51,698 nucleotides of DNA from assembly GCA_934597585.1 (NCBI GenBank), contig CAKTSA010000010.1, positions 1 through 51,698 of the forward strand, read 5' to 3'. Both the position numbers and the translations under genes were made by a program. Numbering within the stretch: position 1 is the first letter of the stretch; each line of letters opens with the position of its first letter. The notes beneath the pieces are model-generated. The model was given only the letters and a program-made list of their open reading frames with translations. It ran no database searches and had not been told where the DNA came from. Positions 18,572 to 29,248 of the stretch are shown in pieces. The DNA comes from an uncultured Oscillospiraceae bacterium. GTDB taxonomy: Bacteria; Bacillota; Clostridia; Oscillospirales; Oscillospiraceae.

Positions 18572-18663
18572 GCAGTGGTATCGAAGAGGTCATAACGAGC
18601 ACGACTGGAAATCGTGTTGTCGTCAAAAGCGGCACGAGGGTTCGAATCCCTCCCACTGCGCCA
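18572..18663 (+). tRNA. tRNA-Ser, anticodon GGA
   Basis: 92 nt with encoded CCA. Acceptor GCAGTGG pairs fully with CCACTGC, discriminator G. The anticodon stem CACGA/TCGTG encloses CTGGAAA (GGA, reads UCC/UCU). A long variable arm (GTCGT...GCGGC) is typical of tRNA-Ser. The 3' two thirds are duplicated at attR, so the gene was the prophage integration target and was restored intact. Confidence 0.95.
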
Positions 18664-18664
18664 G
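18603..18664 (+). repeat. attL core (62 bp)
   Basis: From GACTGGAAATCG in the anticodon arm to the base after CCA, identical to 40082-40143. The left copy is continuous with the host 5' tRNA half; the right copy follows phage sequence. Confidence 0.95.
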
Positions 18665-18704
18665 ACCCGGAAATCGTTTGTTCCCAACGGTTTCCGGGTT
18701 TTTT
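18665..18704 (+). terminator. Terminator after tRNA-Ser, phage-supplied
   Basis: ACCCGGAAA (18665-18673) pairs with TTTCCGGGT (18691-18699), followed by a T-run. It lies on the phage side of the core, so the element brings its own terminator for the restored tRNA and shields the integrase from the tRNA promoter. Confidence 0.8.
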
Positions 18705-18866
18705 CTGTCCCAACATTTTCCAGAAAAATCCCAGCAGTTTCCAAAAATGTTGGTGGGTAATCGTGTTGTATCGTAGGCTGTCCTATAAGTCCATATCGTG
18801 TTGTTACAACATATTCCTTTACTTTCAACTAGATTTGAGTTAAAATCTTTTTTAGGAGTTGATAGT

Positions 18867-19874
18867 ATGGGTAACATTCGCAAGAGCAAAACCAGAAGCA
18901 GAGCAGAGAAACAGGAGATTCTAAATAAGCGTTATAGCGAGTTCGACCCCAATGAAATCACCGTAGACCACGCCTTTAGTCATTTCATCGTGGAACGTAT
19001 GAGTAGGGGCAATAGCAAAGTTACCATTGATGATTACAAACGGATGTATAAAAAACTCCACTTCTTCCCCAATGTTGAAAACCTTCCTTGCTCCGGTATA
19101 GCCCACGACGGTTTTAGAGCGGCTTTCATACAGTCATTAGGCCAAGTAAGCCAGCAGACAGTAAATCACTACCTGCGTTCTTTCCGTGCTTTTGGAAACT
19201 TCTGCGAGGAACAGGGGTATATCATCGGCTTTAACTGCCCTATCAAAGAGGTAGACCCGCCCTTAAAGAACGTTTACACAGAAAAGGAGTTAGAACTACT
19301 ACTAAAGGAACCGAGTATTGAGGACTTTGTTTCTTATCGCAATTACGCCGTTACCGCCTTTATCCTTACTACTGGCGCACGGGTAAGCACAGTCATTAAC
19401 ATTCGATTGAGTGAAGTTGACTTAGAAAGCGGTTATGTCTATTTCAACTACACGAAAACACATAAGACAATTCCAGTAGGCTTAGATTATAAGTGTATCA
19501 ATATCCTTCGCAAGTATATCCACCGTTGGCGCAACTTCCCATCTACTAGAGAAGATGAATACCTGTTCTGTAACTATGAGGAAGGGCAATTAGAGAGAAC
19601 CAGCCTTTACCGCTCCCTCTGCGATTACAACAAGAAATGTGGAGTTGAGAAAACCGGTATCCACCTTTTACGCCATACCTTCGCCAAGATGTGGATTCAA
19701 AGCGGCGGCGATATTTTCAGACTTGCCAAGGTGCTTACCCATAGCGAGTTAGAAATGGTGAAGCGCTACTACAACATCTATAGAACCGACCTTAAAGACG
19801 CTGTTGAAAGTCATAGCGCACTATCCCAAGTCAACACCAAAGGCAGAAAGACAATCAACAACGCACACAAATAA
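18867..19874 (+). CDS. int: Tyrosine recombinase (prophage integrase), TAG-free
   Basis: 335 residues. The N-terminal SAM-like core-binding domain (~residues 30-125) contains TVDHAFSHFIVERMSRGNSK. The catalytic domain contains the first Arg in TTGARVSTVINIRL, the His-x-x-Arg box in HLLRHTFAKMW, the THSELEMV box and the nucleophile Tyr in VKRYYNIYRT. Catalyses integration into the tRNA-Ser site. The ATG at 18867 follows TAGGAGTTG; an upstream in-frame start at 18798 lacks a ribosome site. Unlike the structural genes it reads through in the standard code, so it can be made before any suppression. Ends TAA and is followed by a strong terminator. The 18705-18866 leader holds two copies of ATCGTGTTG (18760, 18795). 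Confidence 0.95.
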   Translation: MGNIRKSKTRSRAEKQEILNKRYSEFDPNEITVDHAFSHFIVERMSRGNSKVTIDDYKRMYKKLHFFPNVENLPCSGIAHDGFRAAFIQSLGQVSQQTVNHYLRSFRAFGNFCEEQGYIIGFNCPIKEVDPPLKNVYTEKELELLLKEPSIEDFVSYRNYAVTAFILTTGARVSTVINIRLSEVDLESGYVYFNYTKTHKTIPVGLDYKCINILRKYIHRWRNFPSTREDEYLFCNYEEGQLERTSLYRSLCDYNKKCGVEKTGIHLLRHTFAKMWIQSGGDIFRLAKVLTHSELEMVKRYYNIYRTDLKDAVESHSALSQVNTKGRKTINNAHK

Positions 19875-19876
19875 AG

Positions 19877-19920
19877 AAAAGGCTACTAATCCATTTTGCT
19901 TCTGGATTAGTAGCCTTTTT
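19877..19920. terminator. Bidirectional terminator between integrase and late operon
   Basis: AAAAGGCTACTAATCC and GGATTAGTAGCCTTTTTT form a 16-bp stem. It ends the integrase transcript on the plus strand and the late operon on the minus strand. Confidence 0.9.
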
Positions 19921-20133
19921 TCAATGGTCTAAGTTCTCTACTTTATTTTCAAGAACTTCTATTTCTGTTTCTAATTGATAAGTTCTTTCAATAATGTTAT
20001 TGTGCTTATCTACCTTTTTCTCTAACTATTCAATTCTATACTTAATTAGTTGATTGCTAACCACGGCAGAAATAATAGTTCCCGCAATAACCGCAAGCGC
20101 ACTAATTATAGCATTTAATACTTCTGGTGTCAT
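19921..20133 (-). CDS. Holin-associated (XhlA-like) protein, one in-frame TAG
   Basis: 70 residues with TAG at 20026-20028 (codon 36). One membrane segment (residues ~5-28, VLNAIISALAVIAGTIISAV) is followed by a coiled coil reading YRIE*LEKKVDKHNNIIER, where * is TAG. In XhlA-like and related phage proteins this segment reads YRIEQLE..V.KHN, so Gln is the natural reading. Such proteins sit beside holins in lysis cassettes. It is the last gene of the late operon and ends in TGA. No endolysin gene accompanies it. Ribosome site GAGGG. Confidence 0.85.
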
Positions 20134-20154
20134 TTTATACACCCTCAACTTTCA

Positions 20155-20460
20155 TTAGTTTGTGGTATTTGAGATAGATATAATTACGTTATAAATGTTC
20201 ACAGAATCAATATAACTTGTTTGAACCATATCAATATTATTGTATGCCTTTTGGATAGCCAGCGCCTTACCATCATTGTCATAAACATTAAGAGTAGTAA
20301 AAGAACGATTGGTAAAAGCGCTTAAATCCTACACCTGAAATCCTTCATTCATTTCACGCTCATAAGTAGCAGTAATTCTATTTTCTAGCACTTGCTCTTG
20401 AAAGTTATCTACTACAAGAACACGTTGAGTATCTAAATCTTTATCAAAAATAATAACCAT
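20155..20460 (-). CDS. Phage protein of unknown function, one TAG
   Basis: 101 residues, TAG at 20329-20331 (codon 44). Starts MVIIFDKDLDTQRVLVVDNF; no membrane segment. Ends in TAA 21 bp before the holin-like gene. The product is rich in Asn, Asp, Thr and Val and contains TLNVYDNDGKALAIQK. It sits between the tail fibre and lysis genes, where small tail-associated proteins are common. No family recognised. Confidence 0.75.
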
Positions 20461-20477
20461 TTTGTATATTCCTTTCT

Positions 20478-22121
20478 TTAAGCATTGTAAGCCTGAATAG
20501 CAACATTAAGCCCATTCTTAATTGAGTTAGCCCCGTTAAAGTGTCCAGCCATAAGAGCATCACCCTTACTTTTTTCAGAAGGGATACTACCACGCCCACT
20601 TAAACCTAATATTGTATTGCGAGGTTGGTTAAATAAAGTTGCTGTCATTGTATCTCCAGAAGATACCGTAGTATATGAATGAGAACCGCCCAAGGCTACA
20701 GCAATTTCATTAACTTTCCGGTTTAGCCTATTCCACATTGCGGCAGTTATATTACTAAAGGGTTTTCCTGTTGCCACTATAACAGTATCATTACTACCAT
20801 CGTTTCCATCCCAATAGAAAAGAGAGATAGGAGTTTTTACCTTCGTTGCGCTTACTTCAACATATTGCCTATTGGTGGCGTATGTTATGGTAAATTCTCC
20901 TGCGCTTGTCTAAGCAGAAGCGGCGGGACTGGTTGCCGTAGAGGACGCAAAAAAACCAACGTAGTCAGGCGCTCCATATCCATCTTCGTGGGAAATGGTC
21001 TTGATTGTTACGGTCTTATCACTTTCCTTCAGGTCAACACCGCTCCAAGTGAGAGAAGAATTAAGACTAACGTAGGTGCTTCCTCGATACACTGTGAAAC
21101 TCTTAACACCTGTGCCACGCCGAAAATACATCTTGTAAGTAGGTTCAACATATGTTCCCTTTAACCTCAAGTATCTTACTGCGTTTGACGTTACATACTT
21201 GTCATTATCATCAAAGTTATTTAAGACTTCGCTAAAATCACTATTGTATTCACTGAATCTAAAAGGAGCCGCATAGTTAGTAGCATAATTAACATTTGTA
21301 ACCTATAGATTACTACCATTCTTAACATAGCAAACAGTAGAAGCGGCGCTATTAGAAACTGTTGCGGTCTATGTCGTTCCGTTTGCTGTTGGATAAGAAA
21401 CGCTATAACTACTTACGCCTACACCAGTTCTTAGATTAATAGCATAATCAGTAGGAACATACTTAGTAGCAAATAGTTTGATATATCTAGTGCCATTACT
21501 ATAAACCTTTAAGTCTCCTTCACTAAAAGTTTTCTTTACAGTTCCAAAAGTGCTATCAGTATATTCTCTAAAAAAGATAGGCTGAACATATCCAGAAGCA
21601 ACACTATAAATGTTCAATTCTGCGTTTGTTCCGCTACGAACCGCAAGCACAGTAGAACTAACAGAGCTTGTAATTGAATTACTTGTATTACCTGTTGATG
21701 TGCTTCCGTCATAATCCATTTTATAACTATTAATGCCATCACCGCAACGGAAATAGATATTGTTAGTGTTATAGGTAGTTGTTCCACCGCCGCTTCCTTT
21801 TGTAGCAGGGCCAACTTTTACATACTTTGTCCCCGTGCCAGAACTAAAGGTAACGGTTCCAGACTATAAGTAATCTACCTTAGACCAAGCCGCACTAGAA
21901 GAAGTTTTTGTATAGACGTATACGGGGAATGTATAGCCATCTCTACAAGTTGTTTCACTGGCCTTTATTGTAACTGTTGCGTTATTCTTAACATTATCAA
22001 GCGTTTTACCATAAGAGCCTACAGTAGCACCACTAGGATAAGGGTCAGGCGATACACTAAATGAAACGTGAACTTTATAATTTAATACGCCAGTATCGGC
22101 ACTACAAACTAAAGTTGCCAT
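20478..22121 (-). CDS. Tail fibre or receptor-binding-type protein, four TAGs
   Basis: 547 residues with TAG at 21864, 21369, 21303 and 20910 (lowest coordinate of each codon). In the standard code only 85 residues would be made. The product is beta-rich with repeating blocks of similar build (TKYVKVGP, TRYIKLFATKYVPTDYAI, GVGVSSYSVSYP, GTGVKSFTVYRGSTYVSL). The C-terminal ~100 residues (ATGKPFSNITAAMWNRLNRK to NGLNVAIQAYNA) look like a compact tip domain. Position after the tail-tip gene suggests a host-binding role (inference). Ribosome site GGAGGG just before the ATG. Ends TAA. Confidence 0.82.
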
Positions 22122-22133
22122 ATATCACCCTCC

Positions 22134-24113
22134 TTATCCAAATACCGCCGTTGTGCCACTACTAGAACCTGATAATATATCAGCCCAACTTTTATAAGCC
22201 TGCTAAACACCACCACTAACGATTTTAACACCTGTCTTACCAAGACTTGTGTAATCAGTATTCCAAGTGCCGGATGAGGTAGAATTAACTAATAAGACTG
22301 TTCCTGAATAGTTACCCATAGCATATAACTTTGTAACATATAAAGACCCTAAGTGATTATTGCTATCACTAATTCTACCGGAATCAATATACCCTGATTT
22401 AAGATTACTAGCATTTAAGTTAGTTACATTGATTGTATCAGCGTCAATAGTTCCGCCTTTAATTCTATCAGCACTTATACTACCTGTTGTAATATTACTA
22501 CCGTTGATAGTTGTGCTACCGCTTGTTTTCAGGTCTGTAAAGGTCACATAACCGCTTAAATTGATACCGTCTAAGTCTTGTCTTATCTGGCTTATCATAT
22601 TGCCCTATGACGTAACAGTTGAGGTTATACTATCTGCGGTTTGCTCTAATTCCGTCATAGTCTGCCCGTGGTCATTTACAGTTGCGGTAATGCTATCTGT
22701 AGTTTGCTCAATCGTGCTTATCTTTGCGTTTTGGTCTTGAATTGCCTAATCCTAATCGGTAATTCTTTCATCCAATTCAGCAACAGTAGAAGTAATTCCG
22801 CTTGTAGTCTGTTCGATTTGACTTATTTTTGTTCCGTAATCGTCTAAAGTATCTCCTTGCTGTTGGACTGTAGAAGTAATTGAATTTGTAGTTTGCTCAA
22901 CTTTACTTAGTCTTTCATCGTGGTCATTAACTGTTGAGGTAATACCATTCATATCAATAGATATACTTGATATTTCTTCACCTTGTTCATCTACACTTTT
23001 AACAACTAAGTCAATGCGCTTATTAGCCTTATCTACTCTACCATATGTTTCTTCTAGTGCTTTCTTTAATGATGTGGGATTTGTGGCTTTTTCATCTTCA
23101 TCTTCAAATGTCCATTGTGTATCCTCTGTTAGTCCACCATCAAAAGTTAATACATCATCAATAACATATGAATAGCGCACAGTTTTATTAGGTGGCGCAA
23201 TCGCTATTTTATCACCGATTTCAAGCAGAGGATTACCACGCCACTAACAACTAAATTGGTTAATGGTCATATTGCCAACAAGGGCTATAGCGCTATCCAG
23301 AAGGTCAGGTAAATCAGTCCGCATATTCCATAACCCATTATCTCTAACAAACTGTGTGGAGCCTTCTAAAGTCGTTGTGGAGTATGTGCTATCCCCTATT
23401 GAGTTAGTATTACAAATTATCTGAAGGCGGCGGTTATCTCCACATTCCACTTCAAGAATCAAATCGCCGTTAATAGTATAGTCTACTGTGTCCTTTGCGT
23501 TCAGGCGCTTAAAGGTCAGCACATTGTTATCATTGACATAGTAGATAGTTTGGGAGACTTCCGCAATCATATTTAGCACCTCTCTAAGCGTCTCATTGCC
23601 GCCTAGATTGGCTCCGGCTTCATAGGATAAAGTAAACCCTGCGCCGGTTGTTCCTGTGGCTGTAGTGCCCAATTTAGACGCTATAGCATCGGCAATCTAT
23701 TTCACGGTATAAGGCGCAGATAGGTTAAGGTCACTAAAATAGATATGATTAGCATACTCAATCAAGTCATAGGCAGTAATACTAATCAATCTTCCTTTTT
23801 CGTCTCTATTGGTTTCTGTATTATGAAAACGGGGATAGGAGCGCTTATTAGTTCCATCACCAAAATAGGGAACCATATCACCCTCAATATTTAAATCACC
23901 GTTGAAATCTATCAATTTTATATTTAATCTCTAACAAATACCAAACCCAAAAAACTTACTATCTTCACCAACTCTTTCAAGTGTCAATGATTGTAGTTTA
24001 TCAGAGCCTTTATAAGTGTGAAGTAGGGTAGAACCGCTATAAAATTCTACCCCACATTCAACTTCTCTAACAGGTTTGGTAAAGTATGTTAAAAGACTTG
24101 TGTTATTAATCAT
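22134..24113 (-). CDS. Tail-tip / tail-associated structural protein, seven TAGs
   Basis: 659 residues; TAG at 23931, 23697, 23244, 22752, 22746, 22605 and 22203. The N-terminal ~300 residues resemble phage tail hub proteins (TKPVREVECGVEFYSG, LISITAYDLIEYANHIYFSD, VLNMIAEVSQTIYYVNDNNV). The middle is a coiled coil of repeats of the type SKVEQTTNSITSTVQQQGD, several cut by TAG. The C-terminus (GSTTINGSNITTGSISADRI) resembles gp58-type tail proteins. It probably forms the tail end that carries the fibre. The TAGs in the coiled coil fall at positions where neighbouring repeats have Gln. Ends TAA. Confidence 0.85.
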
Positions 24114-24128
24114 ACTTTATACCTCTCT

Positions 24129-24482
24129 TTATAGTTCGGTAAATGTAAGCGTTACCGCCTAAGTCAATACGTTATCTGTTTGAATTGTATAATATGAAAC
24201 AGAGTTATCAGGAATAATACAATTAGCGGTCATTAACTGTCCAGTAGTAGGAGACAAGAAAGAGACAGTCACACTAAACTTCTCTATCTCTGCCTGTAAT
24301 GTTTTCATCACGCTTATATCTACTGGAATTATAGTTGCGGTAATTGTTTTCTTCTGCTTCAACTTATCAACTACCATATCACCAGACGCATTAGTTTGAG
24401 AGATATAATTAACTGAATTGTCAATCTATAACCCACTTGTGTAAGGGCTAAAATCAACATTATTTACTTTTAAATAAGCCAT
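24129..24482 (-). CDS. Small tail protein (DUF6711-like), two TAGs
   Basis: 117 residues; TAG at 24426 and 24159. Starts MAYLKVNNVDFSPYTSGL; beta-rich, with KKTITATIIPVDI and ending VLT*AVTLTFTEL. Lies between tape measure and tail tip, where DUF6711-type proteins occur; that assignment is from memory of the family and not certain. Ribosome site GGAGG. Ends TAA. Confidence 0.75.
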
Positions 24483-24495
24483 CTTTTATACCTCC

Positions 24496-26370
24496 TTACA
24501 CTAGATTCAAAGATAACTTACCGGTCTATCTTGTTAAAGTATTAATGGTTTTAATTGAGGTTTCCGCAAATGTCTTTCCATCAACCTATAAGATAACTGG
24601 TGTAGTTCCAAAAGAGGAAGAAATACGGTCAAAGACTTCTTCAACTATTTCCTCTTTCTTAGGCGTTCTGGTTAAATCTTGCTTTTGGATACCATACTTG
24701 ATAATACCCTTAACATCAATATTATCAATCTCAGGAACTTCTAATTGAGGTTTAAAAGCCTTTTCCATTTGTTTGGCAGTATCCTTCAAAGCGTCTGTTG
24801 CGTATCTGGTGCTGTCAGTAATACCTTTACCCAAGCCCATTACCAGATATTTACCATCTTCGGCCATTTTCTTAGATGGAGAATGGATACCAAATAAGCC
24901 CTTGATGAAACCTAGAACATTGCCAACCCATCCAGTAATTTTATCTTTAATCCATCCTATAGAATCTTTTAAGCCTTGCCATAAGCCTTTAACTAATTCC
25001 TTACCGGCTTTAAGCATTTCTTTAGCACCGCTCACAATGGCTTTAAAGATTGCCTTAATAATTTTAGGAATCGCCTTTACAATACCGGCAATGATAGCAG
25101 GTAAGTTAGAAACGATAGCCACCAATAACTAAACACCTGCTTCAATGATAGCATCAATATTATCAAGAAGCCCATTAATAAGACCGTCAATAATTTCAGG
25201 TAATTTTTCAATGATTTGTGGTAGTGCTTCAATTAATCCCTCGCCAAGTGCTACAATCAACTGAATACCGGCATCAATAAGCAATGGTAGGTTTTCAACA
25301 ATAGCGTCAACTAAACCTAGGATACCGTCAATAAGTGCTTGTATCAAGGTTGGTAGACTGTCAGAATTTATAAAGTCAGAGATTGCGGTTATGATTGTGC
25401 TTATGAGGTCTGGAAGTGCCTAAATCAAAGATGTTACTAAACCGGCTACAGCGTCCAACAGTGGGGGTAGAATCTCCTGTATCATAACGGGTAGTTGTTC
25501 CGCTATCACTGGCGCCAATTTTCCAACCAGCGTCCCCACTCCTTTAAGCGCTTGTGTGATACGGGGTAATATATTGTCCGCAAAAGTTCCCACACTATCC
25601 ACCAGATTAGAAATCAAAGTGTCAAAGTCTGCGTTTTCATCTGCTATGCCTGTGACCATATTGCCCCAAGCCGCTTTCATAGAATTTAGACTTCCTTCAA
25701 TAGTGCTTGACGCTTCTTTAGCAGTTGTTCCAGTTATACCCATTTCAGTTTGAACAACGTGGATAGCATCAATGATATCTGAATAACTACTAATATCATA
25801 CTTAATACCACTCAGTTTTTCAGCATCAGCAAGCAATCTTTCCATTTCTGCTTTTGTGCCGCCATAACCTAACTTTAAGTTATCTAACATTGTGTAATTC
25901 TATTTAGCAAAGCCCTTATAGGCATTTTCAACGCTTTCCATAGAACTACCCATTTTGTTAGCATTATCAGCCATATCAGTTATTGCTAAATCTGCTTTCT
26001 TTGCGGCGGCTTCTGTATCACCACCTAAACTTTGGAGTAGTGAAGCAGAGAATGAGGTAACAGTTTCCATATACTAGTTAGCGCTCATTCCAGCAGTCTT
26101 ATAAGCGTTATTTGCGTATTGTTCTACTACACCGGCGCTATCTTTAAATAGGGTTTCAACACCGCCTATTAATTGTTCATAACTAGCATAACTTTCTACA
26201 GCGCTCTTTACTAAGGCAACAGTAGCAGTAGCGGCGGCGGCACTAGCAACAGCCAGCCCCTTACCAACTGTCTTACCAATAGAGCCAGCAATAGAACTAG
26301 CCTTAGAAGCGCTTTTCTCAAGTCCAGAAGTATCACCAGTTATCTTCACTACTAATTCTTGTAGTGTCAT
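24496..26370 (-). CDS. Tape measure protein, six TAGs
   Basis: 624 residues; TAG at 26074, 25900, 25420, 25129, 24586 and 24526. It sets tail length. N-terminus: LQELVVKITGDTSGLEKSAS, then an Ala/Gly-rich hydrophobic stretch. The conserved block reads FAK*NYTMLDNLKLGYGGTK, where relatives have Gln at *. The middle is a long hydrophobic helical region (LIDGILGLVDAIVENLPLLI); near the C-terminus lies GIHSPSKKMAEDGKYLVMGL. 624 residues is short for a tape measure, so a short tail is predicted. Start ATG at 26370 follows GGGAGGGCAATAA. Ends TAA. Confidence 0.93.
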
Positions 26371-27117
26371 TTATTGCCCTCCCTTCATCGTCTTTATTTT
26401 CAAATCGTTTATTAGCCTTTTCCGCAAACTTAAATAGCTTGTTCATATCAATTTCCACCCTATGTCCTCTTTCTTCTGGAACGGGTTCAAATAGTGAAGG
26501 GTAGGCATCGGAAATAGGGGGATACTTGTTTTTACTATCCAATAGGCGAGAGACAGAAAGCCCTATAAGATTTGCTAGTGAATAGTCAAACGTGGCCTTT
26601 TCTCTCATTTGCGCTTCTCTCACTCTGTTATAACTGGAAACTTTGCGGTATATCTCTGCTATAGTCATATCCCAAAATTCCCACTCACTCAAGCCAATGT
26701 CAAGCGCAAGGGGTAGTAATTCATAGATTAGTTCTGTTGGAGTTTGCGGAGTTATGCGTTTGGGTTTGCGCCCTCACTCTTACTATCAATACTTTCAATA
26801 GCATCGTCTTTAATAATTCCGCTCACCTTGAATAAATCAAAGATAACTTCATAGAAATCAGGTAGGGAATTACCATCGGCTAAATAAGCATCATAGATAT
26901 CATAAACATTATCAAGAGTAATGCCGTGTTGATACTGCTACATTGACGCTTGTAATAGCACCATCAAATCATTGGTTAAGGGTAGTTGGTTAGTTGCTAA
27001 AGAAGTAAAGATATTTAACATATTCTTATTTAACTTCTTTTCTACCTCAACAATGGCACGAGTAGAAAGGCGTAATTTATAATCCTTACCACCAGCAGAA
27101 AAAGTTGTATATAACAT
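26333..27117 (-). CDS. Tail assembly chaperone GT, made by -1 frameshift
   Basis: Fusion of the G protein (26752-27117) with a downstream frame (open to TGA at 26333). The slippery heptamer CCCAAAC (minus strand, 26758-26764) sits in the G frame as C CCA AAC, one codon before the G stop. A -1 slip gives CCC AAA and continues as RITPQTPTELIYELLPLALD and EWEFWDMTIAEIYRKVSSYN, the typical second part of these chaperones. The last 38 bp overlap the tape measure start. The T part holds no TAG. Programmed frameshifting at this gene pair is general among siphoviruses. Confidence 0.88.
26752..27117 (-). CDS. Tail assembly chaperone G, one TAG
   Basis: 121 residues; TAG at 26938 (codon 60, in LLQASM*QYQHGITLDNV). 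Resembles small tail chaperones placed before the tape measure (DUF6096-like): MLYTTFSAGGKDYKLRLSTR, then an all-alpha body and SGIIKDDAIESIDSKSEG. Ends TAA one codon after the slippery heptamer. Ratio of G to GT product is set by the slip. Confidence 0.85.
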
Positions 27118-27190
27118 AATTATAATCTCCTTTAAAAAAATATTGGGGTAAATGCTTTATACACCTACCCCATAAAGTTATTAGGTTAAA

Positions 27191-27859
27191 TTACCAATAT
27201 TGTGGATAACCCATTTCATCAGTAGTATCATAAACACTATCAAAGTCAATACCACTCTTTAAACTGACACTCATTGTGAAAGTCATAGGGCTATTAACGG
27301 CAACACTATCCATAGATAAACTTATTTCACCAGCGAACTTAGCGCAAATGTCACCGTTAGCAATCGCTTTTCCGGATTGAGTATTATGAGAAGGGAAAGT
27401 AATACGGAAATATACCTTCTTCTCCGCTAAAGATAAAGCATTGCCGGAATCGTTGTAATAAGTAGAAATTTCCTTTAGAAAATTAAATAGTTTGGGGTCA
27501 TATAAAAATTTGAATGTAAGAGCGTCCCCACCCTCACTTGAATCTTCTAACCCGTCAATATAGGCTTTCTTCTTATCCATTAAAGTTGTAACATCAAGTT
27601 TTTCACGCTCAGAAGAAGCAGTATTCCCAATCTCAGGAATTTCCTATAAATTATAAATTCCAATAGCCATATCATATACATTATTAGTATCCTGTGCGCC
27701 AGTGCTTTGAGCCTTACCAACCCAATAACAATCAAAATAATCTTTAAAATAGGCGCTAGTATTGCTCTTATCAAAGTTTGAATTAGTAATTGAACTCTTA
27801 TATTTAAAACCAATATCTAATTGTGCGCCCTGACTTAAAATACCGTGAGTAATATCCAT
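27191..27859 (-). CDS. Major tail tube protein, one TAG
   Basis: 222 residues; TAG at 27644 (codon 72). Starts MDITHGILSQGAQLDIGFKY; followed by VGKAQSTGAQDTNN and, after the TAG, EIPEIGNTASSEREKLDVTT. The pattern of a small beta-rich protein just ahead of the tail chaperones fits a tail tube subunit. If TAG were a stop, only 71 residues would be made. Ends TAA. Confidence 0.82.
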
Positions 27860-27873
27860 AATTAATATCTCCT

Positions 27874-28218
27874 TTAATTGTATTTTTCAACACCAGTAGC
27901 AGAGAATAACATAATCATACAAATCTATTGATTATACCATAGTTCATTATAACTTCCCCTAGTAAAGCCCAATGAACGCATTTTCTCACTAATGGCTTGA
28001 GCATATGGGGCTAACACGCTTAAATCATTACCCCACAATTTAATGTAATAGGAAAGGTTGCTGTAACCTACTGTATCGCCAGTAATATAATCAGCGTTTT
28101 CACTTTCCTAATAAGTTATACAAGGGGTTTCAGTATCGCTATCACACATCAATTCATAATAAACAGGTAAGCCGATTTTTTCTAACTCTGCTATCAATGT
28201 TGGTTTATAGTCAATCAT
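27874..28218 (-). CDS. Tail completion / head-tail joining protein, two TAGs
   Basis: 114 residues; TAG at 28108 and 27925. Starts MIDYKPTLIAELEKIGLPVY; contains LSYYIKLWGNDLSVLAPYAQ. Size, position between gp10-like protein and tail tube, and this opening fit tail terminator proteins (tail completion). Its ATG overlaps the upstream TAA by one base. Ends TAA. Confidence 0.75.
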
Positions 28219-28640
28219 TACTTAACCCCTTTCTATACTGAATTTTCTATCTCCTTTTGGAATATAGAAACGATTTCTTTCTTTTTCTTCTTCAACGCCG
28301 ATTCAAGGAAAGGTTGCGGTTTCTGGCCTGTCGTAGTATACCATTTACCTTCATCGTCCTAATAACTCCACGGCGTTTTTCGTCCATTTCCTTCTTTAGA
28401 AAATAGACCTGTGCCGAACTCAACATAAGGCGCATACTCTAAGTTAGTCCCAACATAACCGTCATTGTTATCAATTTCGTGGGTTATGCTGTTTCTTAGT
28501 TGCCCCTTATCTACTGGACATTGTTCTTTTGCTTCATTCTCTACGACTAAGCAAGCCTTATTTAGAGCCTATTCAATATCCAGATTTTCAAGTTTCTTTA
28601 GTTTAGCATTTAACTTATCTAAATTAATTATTTCAGCCAC
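28218..28640 (-). CDS. HK97 gp10-like head-tail joining protein, three TAGs
   Basis: 140 residues; TAG at 28569, 28359 and 28233. Family features: ENEAKEQCPVDKGQLRNSIT, YVGTNLEYAPYVEFGTG and TTTGQKPQPFLESALKKKKK. GTG start at 28640 with GAAGGTG upstream and close coupling to the previous gene. Head-tail connection role known for the family. Ends TAA overlapping the next ATG. Confidence 0.87.
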
Positions 28641-28642
28641 TA

Positions 28643-28933
28643 TTACACCTTCTTCATCAATACTTGTGTATAGCGTCCAGAAGGAATAACATAAGAAATC
28701 TAATATCTTACACTATCAATCTCTATCTATTGGGTATCATCAATGGCGGTTTTGGTCAAGCCTATCAACTCAATATCATTATAACGTATGTCGCTCACAT
28801 TAGTTTGACTGTAAACCTTGACCGCCATATCAATTAAATCTTTCTTTTCGCCGTTCTTGCGCTTCTGTCCATATTTGTCAATTCCAGAAGTGAAAGAGAC
28901 AAGATAAACAGATTTCATTTCACGGTTAATCAT
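28643..28933 (-). CDS. Head-tail adaptor (head closure) protein, two TAGs
   Basis: 96 residues; TAG at 28727 and 28700. Starts MINREMKSVYLVSFTSGIDK; ends IPSGRYTQVLMKKV. Length and place after the gp6-like connector fit phage head-tail adaptors. Overlaps the previous gene by 4 bp (ATGA). Ends TAA. Confidence 0.75.
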
Positions 28934-29220
28934 ATCATTACCGCTTTTCTTTGCGCTCTCAGCAACCGCATTATATTATCAGGGTAGTCAGAGGAATAAG
29001 CGAAAGATACCCCACTATATCCCTCTGTGTCTACACCTTCCGTTCCAATGCGATTATAATTATATACAACCATTCTAACAATGGCAGTAAGCAGATTATC
29101 AATAGAATTTTGATGTGTGTAAGTTAATGCTTCTTCTGTAGCCTATTCAATTAACAGAGATAAAATATTGTCTTTACTATCATCGGTAATACCTAGTAGT
29201 GTCTTTACTTGTTCTAGCAT
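28930..29220 (-). CDS. Head-tail connector (gp6-like), one TAG
   Basis: 96 residues; TAG at 29143 in SLLIE*ATEEALTYTH. Starts MLEQVKTLLGITDDSKDNIL, the usual opening of gp6-type DNA-packaging connectors; all-alpha, ending RLLRAQRKAVMI. Lies directly after the capsid gene. Ends TGA overlapping the next ATG. Confidence 0.82.
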
Positions 29221-29248
29221 ATTTTATCTCTCCTTGTGTTAGTTTAAA

